Positions 44,746 through 57,137 of a stretch of 64,000 nt of DNA are shown one piece after another. Source of the stretch: Asterias rubens (lineage: Eukaryota > Echinodermata > Asteroidea > Forcipulatida > Asteriidae); the NCBI RefSeq assembly GCF_902459465.1, contig NC_047066.1, positions 19,285,047 to 19,349,046 of the forward strand. The letters run 5' to 3'. The notes beneath the pieces were generated by a model that saw nothing but the letters and a program-made list of their open reading frames with translations, was not told the origin of the DNA and made no database searches. Both the position numbers and the translations under genes were made by a program. The stretch's first letter is position 1. Each line of letters opens with the position of its first letter.

Positions 44746-44920
44746 GCAGGCCTGTATGCTGAGTTTTTGAAAGAGGAAGGGCACCAAGGCATTTTCTCCT
44801 TGGTTAAGGACACCCCATGAGCAAATTGTTCTGGAGCATTTCAATGGCACTAATAAAGGCATTAAAAAGGGGCATGGAGGCAATCGCCTTCATTGCCTCG
44901 GTGAAGTATCAGGCCTGCAA
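44746..44920. repeat. Family M repeat, diverged
   Basis: ggcctgtatgctgagttttt, aagggcaccaaggcattttc, ending tgaagtatcaggcctgc. Confidence 0.55.
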
Positions 44921-45310
44921 ATTACTGTTTAGTTGATGGGTACCGGTAAAACAAGTGGACATTGATTTTTATTGATCATTGGTTTCACAAGGTTGATTAT
45001 TACAGTTCAAATGACAGTGTAGTTGATGTCATTTTTTTGATGATGTCAGAAGTTGTTTGACATGTTCGACGCTAACTACGTGTAGCAGGAAGCGGTTTAG
45101 TGTTTTGACCTTTTTCAGGATATTACCTTAATTGTGTTCAGGGATTTGCCATTAGGACTGTTTAAAATTTCTTGCTTAACTATGTAGTCTGCTAGCATTT
45201 TTTGCAATGAAAATAAACTTGAAAGGTCAAAATGTCAATATTAATGTTCTTGTCCGGAACTAATATTTACAAATATCTTCAATCTAGCCGAGAACTATAG
45301 GTCTTGAACT

Positions 45311-45452
45311 CCAACTTTGAGAGGGCAAGGCCATTTTCATTTTACAAAGGGCACTTCCAGTGGGAGTATCTTATGGAAAGTTCATTGGAAAGTCTTAAGA
45401 GAGCGTTTGAAGGGGCACCATGGCCAATGCCAGGGCGACCTTGCAACTAGGC
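45311..45452. repeat. Family M repeat
   Basis: gagggcaaggccattttcat, acaaagggcacttccagtgg, aggggcaccatggccaatgc, ending aactaggcctgtat. Confidence 0.65.
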
Positions 45453-46002
45453 CTGTATACTTTTGATCAAATTTTGAAACTAAGATAAACATAAGTTAAG
45501 TTTTTTCACAGACAATTTTACTCAACAAAAAATGTTGGTTAAACCATGGAGGTAGGTTATAACAAGTAGTTTTGCATTAAAACTGGTACAGTTAATGTGA
45601 TGTAGATTTTTCACTTGCTGATGCAATGTACAATGTACATTTACCAACCCTTAAAAGATAAAAAATGACAACAAGAAATAAACGAACTGTACTTTCCCTT
45701 TAATGTATGTTATCTTTACTTGTGGGGATTAAAGGAATTGACTTTTATTGAAGAAAGAAAAAGGAAAACCATTTTAAGTGCCTCAATTTTCACTTCCGTC
45801 CAGCGTATTACACTTAACTCTATGTATTTAGTTTCAATATGTACACATCTCAATATAACCTGGAGAATGATGAGCAATGTCTTGATTACATGTCTCAATT
45901 GTGAGAAATTTTTAAAGCTGCGCATTGCGCCCTTTTTAATACACCATAGTAAGACATGTATTACAGAAGATTGTCCTTAGCTTAGCAGGTTTTGTGCTCG
46001 GA

Positions 46003-46275
46003 CCATAGAGTTATATATAAGAACTAGAGGGCGCACTTGCCTATGCATGCGGCCATTTTCTAAGTGGACAAAACAGCATTGCACAGCGTGTGTTTGTGCG
46101 GCCATTTTGTAATTTTACCCAACAGCATCGCGTATAGCGTTTAATAAACACGAAATCCAACGTGTTCTTCATATTCAACGCGCGTACAGAATGGCGCGCG
46201 TCTCTTTGCGGTCCGGTCGCGTTTGTGCAAGCAGCATCACCAGTGAGCCCTCTAGTTCTTATATAGCTCTACGGC
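46003..46275. mobile_element. Family C TIR element
   Basis: Left catagagttatatataagaa, right gttcttatatagctcta. The interior is in reverse orientation to 26405-26702 and includes aatggcgcgcgtctctttgc. Confidence 0.9.
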
Positions 46276-48105
46276 TCAGACAGGCTTTATGAAAGTGGGC
46301 CCAGGCTGAAATGCCATCATATCAATGTACCTTCTCGACAGAACTGGATCCCACTTTGAGACTTTTTTGTCAGCAAAGACTCTAGTCCTGGCGTTTGTTT
46401 TGTTTACCCATGTGTCGTGTGGTATGGATATGCCAAATCCATTAGCAGGACGGCAAGTGTGGTTGAGTTCTGCATTCTTCAGGTTCTATTTCATTTGTAT
46501 AAACTCAAACAGCACCACAAGTATACTCCTAGGGCACCTTCATTAACATTGTAATTGTTGTAAATGTAGCAATAAATAAGTAAGCATTTTAAAATTGAAT
46601 CTTGGGTGAAGATTTTTGAGTATTTCATATTTCAGTCTCCTCACGATGATGACTAGAGCAAGCTAGTCAAAACATCAAGACCAATTTAAGAACTCACTCT
46701 GTGGTAGTTCGGTTAATAACGATCCCCTAAGCTTAAGTAGTAGTCCCAGCCTATTTTCTAAACCTTCCCCCCAGGTAGTAGTTATAATAAGCAGAACAGT
46801 TCTTTTTCAGAACCGAGAAGTCTCCCAAACAATCCGATAAATCTACTCTGCTGTAGTGGAGTACATGTATTATAGCAAGAACAAAATCTACCTGGCAAGT
46901 AGATACACGCATGGTGTACCGCAAACCTTAATAGCTATTTCATATTTGCAGAAAACCAACAAGTTTCGGTGTTGATGTGTTTTATGACAGAATTGCTTTC
47001 ATTTCCGAGCAGACCCTAAATCTTGGGAAAATTATGAACAGCAAAGTCCAATTAAAATTTATTCCTTACTCAAACCATCGAAAAGAACTAGTTCAATGCA
47101 ACTCTCATAAGCTTCAGGCTGTCAGTGGTGGCACGTTTTGCTTAAAGGTCAGAACAACAAGCAATTTCATTTTGTTTGGGGGGGGGGAGGTGGCAAGCGA
47201 GGGAAAATTTATATAAAGGGGGGGGGGGCCATCCACTTGTTTTTTTTTAATCTCATGGGGGGGGGGGTTGTCAAGGGATCTGAGTTGGGGGGGGGGTTCC
47301 ACCACTCGTAGGCCACTGGAAGATGGGCATGGAACAGCTTTCAGTGAAATAACGTCACCAATAGGATAGAGTGCTTGGTGGCCACGGGAATGGCTATAAA
47401 TACCGTCACCTGAAAATGAAGAATTCAAGCCTGGCTATAATTGGTAATATGAGCATCATGTACTTGGCAAGTACTCTGCCTCTGCTAGGCTCAAAATGAC
47501 TGTTGGTAAGTCATTTTTTTCTGGAGGCAAGTTATTTCCTGATGGGTAAGTTACTTGTATAGGCCGTTATAAACGCTACAGTCTAAGGTGTCTTGTAATA
47601 TTGACAACAGTCGAGTTAAGATACAAGGATGGAAAAGTGCACAAATTAATACTTGCTACATACAACAGGACTAATAAAAACCCTAGGCTAAAAGGCTATC
47701 CTGCAACGAGAAATTGTACACAATTTCTTTGCAGACATTAATTGTACATGAAGCATTCAAACATTTCGCAAACAAATAACATGAGGATATATCTTGTTTT
47801 TCTTCTCAAATAAATCACAAAAAATCAATGCAGTTCATAGAGAAAAAAATATTGGCTCAGAAATAGTTTAATAGTAATATACTCTGTCAATACTTGGTTT
47901 ATTATTAGGCGTAATTGAAAAATATAGTATGAACATTCATTTTCACATATTATACAGCATTAAACATTAACTACATACAATTGCATATAAATGTTAAGTC
48001 TACATTACAAAATAGAATAAGCTGTTAAGTTCAGCCTCTTAATTAATTTTATCAATCACAATTACAAAAACACAAAAACATCTGATGGGAGACTGCCATC
48101 ATGGG
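46276..48105. other. No gene recognised; G-run cluster at 47178-47296
   Basis: Four runs of 10-11 G on the plus strand lie at about 47178, 47218, 47257 and 47287. A Pro-rich minus-strand frame across them is an artefact of the runs. Confidence 0.55.
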
Positions 48106-48343
48106 GCTTGATATATCAGTTGGAAGAGCGCCAGCCATTTAAATCTGGAGCTGGCCAGTTTGAATCCTACTCAAATCCAACAATACCCATTCTTGTGTAG
48201 CACAAATCATTCATAAAGAAGTCTCTTTTTTGCATTAAGATGAAAATAGAGAAGTTATAAGAAAGTAGTGAGAACACATCTTGAGTCATTGTATACCCAA
48301 AATGAATTTAAATGTAAAATTACCCAATCAATTTCCCTTTAGG
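48106..48343 (+). mobile_element. tRNA-derived SINE, longer copy
   Basis: A diverged tRNA-like head (ATATCAGTTGGAAGAGC; later AGTTTGAATCC) is followed by about 150 bases of body. The end (aaaattacccaatcaa) matches the tail of the 35.9-kb copy. Confidence 0.55.
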
Positions 48344-49364
48344 TTCAAGGGAATAAAAAGAGCGGTAACAAGGTCTTTAAACGGCTGTTTAAAACTGACA
48401 GGGTAATGCTATAAGGAGCATTTTGATTAGGGTTTGTGTTAGAGTTATGATTATATTAAGGTGTGTGGCCATTGAATGGATTTACTACCAGCAACAATTT
48501 GTAAAAATTACTTCCGGGCTCCTGAATAAATACTGCTTTATTCTAAAGCAAAATGGAAATTGATATTCGATCTAATGTTACAATGTAATACACACACCAA
48601 ATAAACCAAAGGAAAAAAAAGTAATACTTTACAGAATCCGTATCTTGAAAATGCCTAAATTTGAAAAACAAAAGTATTTCAGCATTATTAAGTACACAAG
48701 AATTTGACAAATTGTCACCAAAGCTTTTGCTCTTAATAAAAAACATTGCAACCAATTTTAAATTTAAGCATTCACACTTCATTTTTGTCTGCATAAAAAA
48801 AAAAATTGGTTGCATTTGCATATTTTTTTGTATATTTTATATTATTATTATTATTATTATTATTATTATCATTATTTTTTTTTTTTTTTAAATGTCTTGA
48901 TTACACACTGATGAAATGCTTTTTGTTTTTAAATATATTTAAAACAAGTTTTGTATTCTAAATGTCACTTTAAGGTGAGGGCTACACTTAACTGATTTGG
49001 GCTATCGACCCAGATCAACTGCTGAAACAGGGTTACCCCCTTCACAGTCCGTAAGGATGTAGGCATGGGTATCATCTACCTGGCAGGTAGAGCAGAATGC
49101 ACATGGGTAATTCCACGGTCAGTCGCATTACACTTTTCAGTGTCATTTCTCGATCTTGGTGCTGAAAGTTCTATGTGAGATATTCTTTCCACTAAGTTTA
49201 TAGACTGATTTGTACTTTGAATTGATAATTAGAAATGTTGTGGGCTTTGTGCTCTGGATGTTATAACGTTGTAAAAAAAAAAAAAAATTGTGTCGTGTCC
49301 ATGTTTGCTTGGAATTGCCCACTACCTTCCTAACATTTTACGAAGAAGTTTAGGTTAGTTGACA
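48344..49364. other. No gene recognised; ATT microsatellite
   Basis: (att)n at about 48840-48875 is followed by a T-run; an A-run of 15 lies at about 49273. Confidence 0.5.
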
Positions 49365-49462
49365 TGCTCAGGGGGCCACAAGTGTCATGACTGGGATTTG
49401 AACCCACACTCAGCTGCTGACAACACCAGAGCTTCAGGTTCAGTGATAAACTAGACTGCTCA
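49365..49462 (-). mobile_element. tRNA-derived SINE fragment
   Basis: On the minus strand CTGAGCAGTCTAGTTTATC precedes GGGTTCAAATCCCAGTC by a tRNA-like distance. There is no clean cloverleaf. Confidence 0.45.
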
Positions 49463-49699
49463 GCCACAACATGTCTGCCTAGAGCATGCAGTAGTATCAT
49501 TTTTTTACACCTGAAGAAAATAACAGTTACATGTACCCTTTGTTCACAAGGCAGACATAAAAAATTCTCTGAATTCACATTAAAAGTCTGCAATTTCTCA
49601 TCTCGAGTTTCTTGCAATACTGGTGATCTTTATAATCATTGTGTAGCTAAGGTTGGAATGAAGTAAGTTTTATAAGTAGCACATTTATTTAATATTGAA

Positions 49700-49945
49700 A
49701 AAAGTTTTGGTCTTTTTGGTCCATGAATACAATGGTCTTTAATTATTTTGTGGCTACAGTTGGAATGCAAGTCCATTGATGATGCATCAATGTTAAGTTT
49801 TATATAGGCATACAAGAACATTTACTTTTGAGAGTGTGTAGGCAGCTTTCAGGATATCTCTTCTTTTTGGTCCATGTATAACAGTTGTCTTCATATTTTG
49901 TGGCTACAGTTGGAATGGAAGTCCATTGATCGCACATTAATGAGA
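49700..49945. repeat. Imperfect tandem duplication, about 150-bp period
   Basis: ttttggtccatg, ttttgtggctacagttggaa and gcaagtccattgatg / ggaagtccattgatc recur once. Confidence 0.75.
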
Positions 49946-50699
49946 ATTCAGAAGAACAAACAACTTAAAAACAGGTTTTGGAAATGTTGCCAGATTTTTA
50001 AGTATAGAATCGGTCTTAAAAATATGATGTGTGGCTTCAGCTACAAATGGAATGAACTTCATGTGCAATACAGAGAGTCTCAAATTAACTTGTTAATGAA
50101 GTGATCGTTTAGGAATTAAAGTTCCATGGAGACATGTTTGGGAGAAATCTGCGACGAGGAATGGTTCTTAAATTCGGAGAACAGTTTTCAGCGAGAAAAC
50201 TACGCCTACAACTATTCCTTTTTGTTTAAGGATGAAGTTTGTCTTTTGAACTTTGGGACTTGAGATATAACCCTAGAGATTTCAAGAAATTCTCTACTAG
50301 CCAAAAATTTACTGGACAGAGAACTGTTTTTGACAGACCAATATCTACAACCATTTCTCTCTGTTTTGTACCGGTTTAGAATAAATTTGTGCTTTGAGAT
50401 TTTTGAGATGTTTTTAAATAATGATATTTTAAAATTTGTATAACCCTTACAATCCCAAATCCGTCTATATCCAATAGCCAAAGTGAAGGATTCAGACGGA
50501 CTAAGGCAAAACAAAGGATATTTGAGGAATTGGGCCACACACTAACCAAACTGCATAGTCCGTTAGGGTTAATACATGCTAAACAATACAATACTGGCCA
50601 ATACAAAACAATATTTACATGCTATCTGCTGAAGATTTCTAAGTAAATACTTTAGTTTACTGGGTCTGTAACCCTCTCAATGGCTTAGTTTCAGGTGTT

Positions 50700-50860
50700 C
50701 AGGCGTCGATTTCGTAGGATTAATCTAGGATTAAGACAAGTAAAGTTCCGTAACCTTAGACGTTAGGATGCATGGAGCCCATCCTAAGTTAGGGCGAGTT
50801 ACTCATCCTAACTCGTTTAGGACTAGTTACTTGTCCTAACTCGTTTCATGAAATCGGTTG
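50700..50860. mobile_element. Family I palindromic element
   Basis: gtcgatttcgtaggatta at one end and actcgtttcatgaaatcgg at the other, with several taggac/gtccta words paired between. A relative is at 51336-51449. Confidence 0.6.
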
Positions 50861-51335
50861 CAGGCAACAGCACAACACCTTTGTTATTAATTTCCATCTC
50901 TTTCTTTTTTCTTCTAATTCTTCTGCGCAGTAATTGTCCGCAGAAAAGATCATGTTTTTTTTTTTTCAAACTCCTTTTTCCTTTTGGAATTATAATTTTT
51001 TTTAAGTTAAGTCCAAACAGGCTGAGACATGAACAATTACATTAACACATAAATCAATTGGTTTTCAAACATACAAAAAATATACTGAAAAATTAGATAT
51101 CTTCATATTAATTTGATTAAGCTTTTGAACATTGCATAATACTTCTGTTTGCTATATTACCACACAACCATAGAGAAAAGAGGAAAAACAAACTACGTAA
51201 TATAGTTTTTTCTTCTTCTATTTTCTCATCTACTTCTTGGAATACTACTTTTAGCTGACAATCATGAATTAGAAGTTATCTAAATCACTTGTGGATGTCA
51301 ACTAATTACCTGTTGGTTCTTGATATTCCTTGGGT

Positions 51336-51449
51336 CGATTTCACAAAGAGTTAAGTCCTACAAATTGCATGGATAGTCCTAAGTTAGGACGAGTAACTGG
51401 TCCTAACTCGAGATAAGACTAGTCCTAACTCTTTGTGAAATCCACCCCT
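51336..51449. mobile_element. Family I palindromic element
   Basis: gtcgatttcacaaagagtta pairs with taactctttgtgaaatccac; the centre is rich in taggac/gtccta. It lies just past the PLPP stop codon and may be in its 3' UTR. Confidence 0.85.
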
Positions 51450-51531
51450 GATTACTTGATGGAATATTAGCAGAAGAGTTTGGTTCTCATTACTTCAGAG
51501 ATCCACATGAGTTGTTGATCTTTTATATCCG

Positions 51532-54500
51532 CTAAATATTTGTTGGTTTTCTGCCATCACTGGATTCTGTTGACTTGTAGTTTGCCGGTATGCTGACAAT
51601 AGTGGATAAGTCAGTATCAGTGCGAGAGCCCACAAAATCAGTGGATGCTTTTTCCTTCAAGTTCGAAGGTGATTCAAAGTAGTACAAATCACTCACAAAG
51701 AAAGCCTACGGAAAGAGAAAAAAAACACAATAAAAATGAGTCACCACTTTAACAAATTTAAGGAACACTAACTTAGGACAAATTCTCCATCTGTTCACTA
51801 CATGAAAGCTCCATTACAGAAAGAGGCCGGAATAAAACATCCTTTTTATGTGACAACTGACACCTGTTATCTCTATGTAATTCCTTTTCCAAACATTAGC
51901 TGCTAACCAGAGTAATCAAAGAAATGTCCAAGTTTGGCCACAAAAACTCGGAAAGTGTATTTTCCATGACATGCATGAGCCGTTGTGTTTAATACATTAA
52001 ATGAGCATAAAAACTTACAAAATGAATGAGGAGTTGATCTGCAAGAGGCAGTCAGCAGCCCTACTGATTTGTGCATGATCTAATTAAGTCCGCTGTTTGG
52101 AAAAGGAATTACATAGAGATAAAAACTATGTGAGTTGCTAGAGGAAAAGAATGTTTTATTTTTTCCTCTTGCTTCAATGGCTGAGCTTTCTAGTATTGAG
52201 CTCCAAAATATGCACAAGAAATGTTACAAAATCTATACAAACTGACAAACAACTTTCAATTAGTCAAGAGCAAAACATGAGCAATCAACTCAGAGAATAA
52301 GCCATTTGCTGGTTTGGATTTGAATAATGTCCGGTACTTTGACTTGCTTAGTCACAATGTACTGCTTACATTTGAATTCCTCAGACTATAGAGACAGATG
52401 CTATGTCAAATGGTTGGGGCAAGCCTTTGCATAGCAACCTCCAGATGAGCAAACCTGTGTACCATTGTGCCATACACATCCATTCAGAATTGTGTATGGG
52501 TGTTCACCGTCTCGTAACTACGCAAAAGCTTGCCCCTAATCATGTGACATAGCAACTGTCTCGATAGTCTGAGGAATCAAAGTTTCAGTGCTAACTTGTG
52601 ATCAAGCACGTCATTGTACCAGACAATATTCAAATCTTAATTTTGACTTTTTTTTACCCTTATACACCGAAGTTAATACGTTGTAGCACTGTATACATGG
52701 TACTTACCCAAGTTCTGTGGGAAAAAAAAATGAAAAAAAATCACAGGCATATTACTCTGGTGGGATTCGACCCACGACCTTTGCAATTCTAGGGCAGTGT
52801 CATACCAACTAGACCACCAAGATTGCCTGGTGGCTAGAGGCAGTTTAAATCCTATGTTAAGCAGCCGGTACTGCAAGCAATTTAATAGATGTTAATATTC
52901 AAATCTTACATGCAAATGGCTTATTACAAAACCGTAGTTTAAACTCACCACAAAAACGGCGATGGCAGTGCCGAGAAAGAAGCCACAGAAGACGTCACTA
53001 AAGAAGTGTTTGAAGTCAGAGACTCTTGAGGCTGAGATGATCATGGCAAAAGCCACCAGCAGCGATTGAATGAATGGCTTTAGAAGGTAGGGTGAATTCC
53101 ACACCATACGAAATTGCAAGTAAATCTGAAAAAAGGAAGGTAAAGAGGTGTAATACAGACAAGCAGCTTTTTAATGCAAGAATGAAGGGAAAGAAACCAC
53201 TAAAATAATAATATTGATAGAAAATACAAAGATACAAATCATAAAGTGAACAAACAAATACACACTAAGGGACACGACAGGTATAATACAATACATACAT
53301 GTCCACTAATAATTAGGCCTACTAATTATATGGCGAGCTAAACTATTGAGTCTCAAACAAGTTTTTAAAAAGGTTAAGAACTGTAGCTCCTTATAATGAC
53401 TTAAAGTGTTTAAAGTTAAGAGGGATTTAGTGAAAGAATGAAGAGTTTGTGAAGGGATGTAACACAAAAAGATTTGACAAATAAGTCTGCTAGTCCCATT
53501 GTGGACTATGGAATAGGTCTATCATGGAAAATGAGAAAAACATACACAATGTCCGGAACACCAGGAATAAGGAAATATAAGGAATATTAAAGAACATTCA
53601 TGGAATATCAGAAATATGGAAAATATGAAAATGAGAAATGTATGAAAATGCACATTGGAATATCAGTAATTTTTTTTACATATTTTTTTTATACATTATG
53701 GAATATCAGAGAATATGCATGGAAAATCAGGAATATGGAATATCAGAGAACACTTGTGTACATTGTGCATTTATGAAGTATCAGGTAATAATATATGGAA
53801 TGTGCACAAAATATTGTCAGGAATGAGGAACATCAAAATATCATAGAATACCAAGTATACATGAATGTACAATTTTTTTATTCAACATCAGATAATCATG
53901 GAATATCAGAGAAAATGTATGGAATATCAGGAAAATTGAATTTATATGGAAAACTAAAGATGTAGGTAAGGAATATCGTTGAAAACCAGAGAAATTTACA
54001 TAATGGAAAATATGGAATATCAATATCAGAGAATTATCATAAATAATCAGAGAATATAATGAACATCAGAAGTATAGCCAAATGGAATATCAAAAAATAC
54101 ATGCATTTAATATCACAAATATGGAAAATACATGAATGAAATATCATAGAATACATGCCAGGCAACAACTTTTAAAAACAATCATGAGATAGCAGAGAAT
54201 AGCTGAATAGGCATGTATATATCACTCAGAAAAGCAATCATGAGATAGCAGAGAATAGCCGAATAGGCATGTATATATCACTCAGAAAAGCAATCATGAG
54301 ATAGCAGAGAATAGCCGAATAGGCATGTATATATCACTCAGAAAAGCAATCATGGAATATTATTAGAAAAAGCAGTTGGCAGGTATCAGTCCATTAGACT
54401 GATCCATTATTAGGCTACGCCCACGGCGCACGTGTGAGCAAGAACATGTGCGCCTCTCTGCCATTCTGCACAACTCTGGCGCGCGCCAAGCATAAGCATA

Positions 54501-57054
54501 CGCACACGCATGTCGGACCTTTATTTGTCGGACTTTTGGTTGCGCAATGGGTCGTAATTGGTCAATACATAATGGGGCAGGGCTTAATGGATCGGTCTAT
54601 TATAGGCCTCTGGAAATATATGCCTATGACAATTGGGTTATTGAATATCTGGAAATACATGCATAAAATATCAGGAACATAAACATGAAATCAGAGAATA
54701 CATGTAAATATTGTGCAACATGGACCATCATGCAATATCAGAAAATAATAGAATGTATCTATTGCAAAATGGAAATGTGGGTGTTTAAATGCAGAATAAA
54801 TAATCATGGAAAATGATAAAATATGTACACCTGATTGGCAAGTACCAACCGGTATTTCGTGATCCGAATACGCATAGCCTATGCATGGTGTTAACCTTTG
54901 ATAGAGTCCAAAGGTTCAATTGGAGACTTTGGGACGATAGGGGGCAGCAGCTTACCAGGTAAATTTCCATTGTTTACATAGTTCAGAGCATGCGCACATT
55001 ACCGAGAACAATGGATTTTACCTGCTAAGTCTGCTGCCACCAAGCGTCCCAAAAGTCTCTCATTAAAAGTCAGTCTGAGGTGGCACAAAATGAGCAGCCC
55101 AAAACTCACTGCGTAACCATACTTACTGCGAGGTAGATGAAAGAAGAAGCAGCGCTAGCAGCATGGCCCGAAGGAAATGACAGTCTGTAATACAGTAATC
55201 ATAAAAATGTCAGTCAGTGCAAAGAGCATGTTGAGGTTCAATCATTAAACGAGATTAGCCTGCAGAATTAGTGTATGTTTTCAGTTTGTCAGATCAGAAA
55301 ACAATCCCTCCCAAATTTGGGGCACTGCAACTTGAAGCTAAGGCCTTCGCTAAACGTCGCACTTTTGTTGTGTCGAACTGAAACAGTTGTAAAATTAGGA
55401 ATTAAACCCGACAAAAGAGCGACGTTCCGCGCCAATTTTGTGTTAAAGTTCGGCACTGCCGTGTAGCACGGCAAGCTCTGTCGTGTATGCGATAGCTGCA
55501 CGATGCGGTGACAAACGTCGCACTCTTGCCGTGTCGATTCGAAAACATTCGAGTTCGGCTCGGCAAAAGTGCGACGTTTAGCTCAGGCCTTACTTGTGAA
55601 AACTACGAACAGAATTGCAGAGCTGCCAACATTTGGACCGTGCAACCAGGGAGATTTTTTACATCAATCTGGGAGATTATTGCATTCAACAGCTCGGAAA
55701 AAAAGCTTTCACAATCGGGGAGATATTCTAATGTGTTCATCAGAACATGGAGAGACTGGTTTACATTCAGGGAACTTTGTGAAGCTCTGAATTTGGGTGT
55801 GAAGTTTACCTGGCATCTAGCAGCGTTGATATGTTTGCCTCTGCTGAGCATTGAAAGTCTTCGACGTAGATATAATAACCATTCGAGTCCTTACACTGAA
55901 TCATCGCAAAGTCCGGCTGGCACACCGAGAGGAAATGAGGGCGCAATCTTCCCACCATATACTTCAGGACATTGGTCATTGAGAGCGTCATCCCACCTGC
56001 AAAGAGGAATGGGGTGTAGCCGGCAAAGAGAGCTGCCAGGTAGCTGTGGACTTTCAGGCATAGGATCTTCACACCGCGGTGGGATGGGACGTCTCGCTGG
56101 GGCTCGCCGAGGCAGTCGAAACGATTGTAGAGGAGAAATTCTATGATCAACATCTTGAAGAAGAAAACAAAGTTCAAAGTGTCAAAACACTTGGATGATT
56201 GTCAATCAAACTATCAAAGGCTCTCAGAGAAAACTTTACTTCACAATATTAATAAAAATTACAATGTTAAAGGAAATTTTTAAAGCACTAGAATCTGCCA
56301 CAAACTCAGTACATAATAAGTTAATATGCAGGTAGGATTTTAAAATGTTGTTCAGTATGCTAAATGAATTTGAAAGTTTTTACATTTTCAGGTAGGGGAT
56401 TTCTACAAAGCCTTGGGGCTATGAGAACTTCTGTCACTCACAGAATGTGAGTTCTAATCCGAAGGATGAAGCAATAGTTATTTAAGTGTCTTACTTAAGG
56501 ACAGAGGTGTCCAGACTGGGACACAACACAAACCAACACTCTGCTGGTCAGAAACACCAGGGATGTGTTTTGGTGGTCTTAACCAATAACTGTTTCAATC
56601 ATTGGCCAGTGATTATCCAAGGCAAATAAACGTTTACGCTGATTTACTCAGCACGAGCCATAAGTTTGGACGTAAAGCTTAGGGAGTTTGGTTGGTGCTC
56701 AAGCAGTAGAAATACATGTACAAGTGCCTCCAGGCTAACAAAAAGGGCCTGAAGAACCAAAATATTTACTGGTAAGACTGCGAAAATGCACCCCAGAGCT
56801 TACTGCTTGTGTGTCTGACATGCAGCAACATGTTTCCTCAGGCATCTGATGAGCTAGAGTGCCTTGAGATATGGCTTCATGAAAAATACTTACAAAAAGC
56901 AATGGAATTCCCAGACAGAGTATGAAGGAGAGGAGTGTGCTGAATGTACTGTCCTTGTAGGGGTAGCGTATAGATTCATCATTGCAGTAGAAGCCTCGTT
57001 GGAATGAGGTGCTGGGTGTGGCAATCAGCTCTAGGAGCCCACCAGGCAAGACGC
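51532..57054 (-). CDS. PLPP: Lipid phosphate phosphatase (PAP2/PLPP family), five 3' exons; first exon not found
   Basis: Integral membrane phosphatase that dephosphorylates lipid phosphates such as phosphatidate, lysophosphatidate and sphingosine-1-phosphate on the lumenal or outer face. Exons on the minus strand: 57054-56894, 56153-55810, 55184-55127, 53125-52949, 51705-51532 (stop). Splice phases match throughout (0,2,0,0; incoming phase 1), giving about 303 residues. The family signature FYCNDESIRYPYK is in the first listed exon. Catalytic motif C1 is KYMVGRLRP (KxxxxxxRP), C2 is PSGH and C3 is SRVSDFKHFFSD (SRxxxxxHxxxD), so all catalytic residues are kept. An N-I-S sequon lies in the loop before C2. 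The tail after the last membrane helix (FFVSDLYYF) is short, Ser/Thr-rich and cytosolic. The exon with the start codon and the first half of TM1 should lie at higher coordinates or outside the window. Which PLPP paralogue it is cannot be told. Confidence 0.92.
51802..52180. mobile_element. Family J palindromic element in the last PLPP intron
   Basis: attacagaaagaggccggaa and aaaacatcc mirror gaatgttttattttttcctc; atctctatgtaattcctttt mirrors aaaaggaattacatagagat. Confidence 0.85.
52746..52834 (-). mobile_element. tRNA-like element in the last PLPP intron
   Basis: On the minus strand TGGTCTAGTTGGT (A-box-like) is followed about 40 bases later by GGGTCGAATCCCACC (B-box-like). The ends do not pair well, so a SINE or pseudo-tRNA is likely. 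Confidence 0.45.
54180..54350. repeat. Exact 56-bp tandem triplication
   Basis: The unit begins aatcatgagatagcagagaa and starts at 54180, 54236 and 54292. The first and second copies differ by one base (gctg/gccg). Confidence 0.92.
54385..54606. mobile_element. TIR element inside the AT satellite
   Basis: gtccattagactgatccatt at the left and aatggatcggtctattatag at the right. The interior is GC-rich (gcgcgcgccaagc) against very AT-rich surroundings. Confidence 0.65.
54922..55059. mobile_element. Family D palindromic element in a PLPP intron
   Basis: gactttgggacgatag and gggcagcagctta pair with taagtctgctgccacc and aagcgtcccaaaagtc; the loop has gagcatgcgcacattaccga. Confidence 0.85.
55338..55592. 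mobile_element. TIR element (family H) in a PLPP intron
   Basis: aaggccttcgctaaacgtcg with cacttttg is mirrored by caaaagtgcgacgtttagct and caggcctta. Internal cgacaaaagagcgacgtt gives further pairing. Confidence 0.85.
56154..56893. other. PLPP intron, no further feature seen
   Basis: No repeat or coding segment recognised between the two exons. Confidence 0.45.
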
Positions 57055-57137
57055 CTATGAGAGTGGAGAAAATAAAATAAACACTTATTTTATATCATGC
57101 AGTATATGTTTTATCTAAGTTGGCCTATAAACAAGGC

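Larger units (their letters stand above)
53520..54730. repeat. AT-rich degenerate satellite in a PLPP intron
   Basis: The words ggaatatcag and agaatacatg recur dozens of times with irregular 10-25-base spacing, over about 1.2 kb between PLPP exons at 55127 and 53125. Confidence 0.8.

Noticed and set aside
46630..46690. gactagagcaagctagtc as a regulatory palindrome
   Set aside because: Likely a fragment of a dispersed repeat; a single short palindrome gives no support for function.
47114..47428. Pro-rich minus-strand frame
   Set aside because: The proline runs are translations of G-runs.
55508..56146. Plus-strand 212-codon frame
   Set aside because: Antisense to the PLPP exon with catalytic motif C1; no domain of its own.
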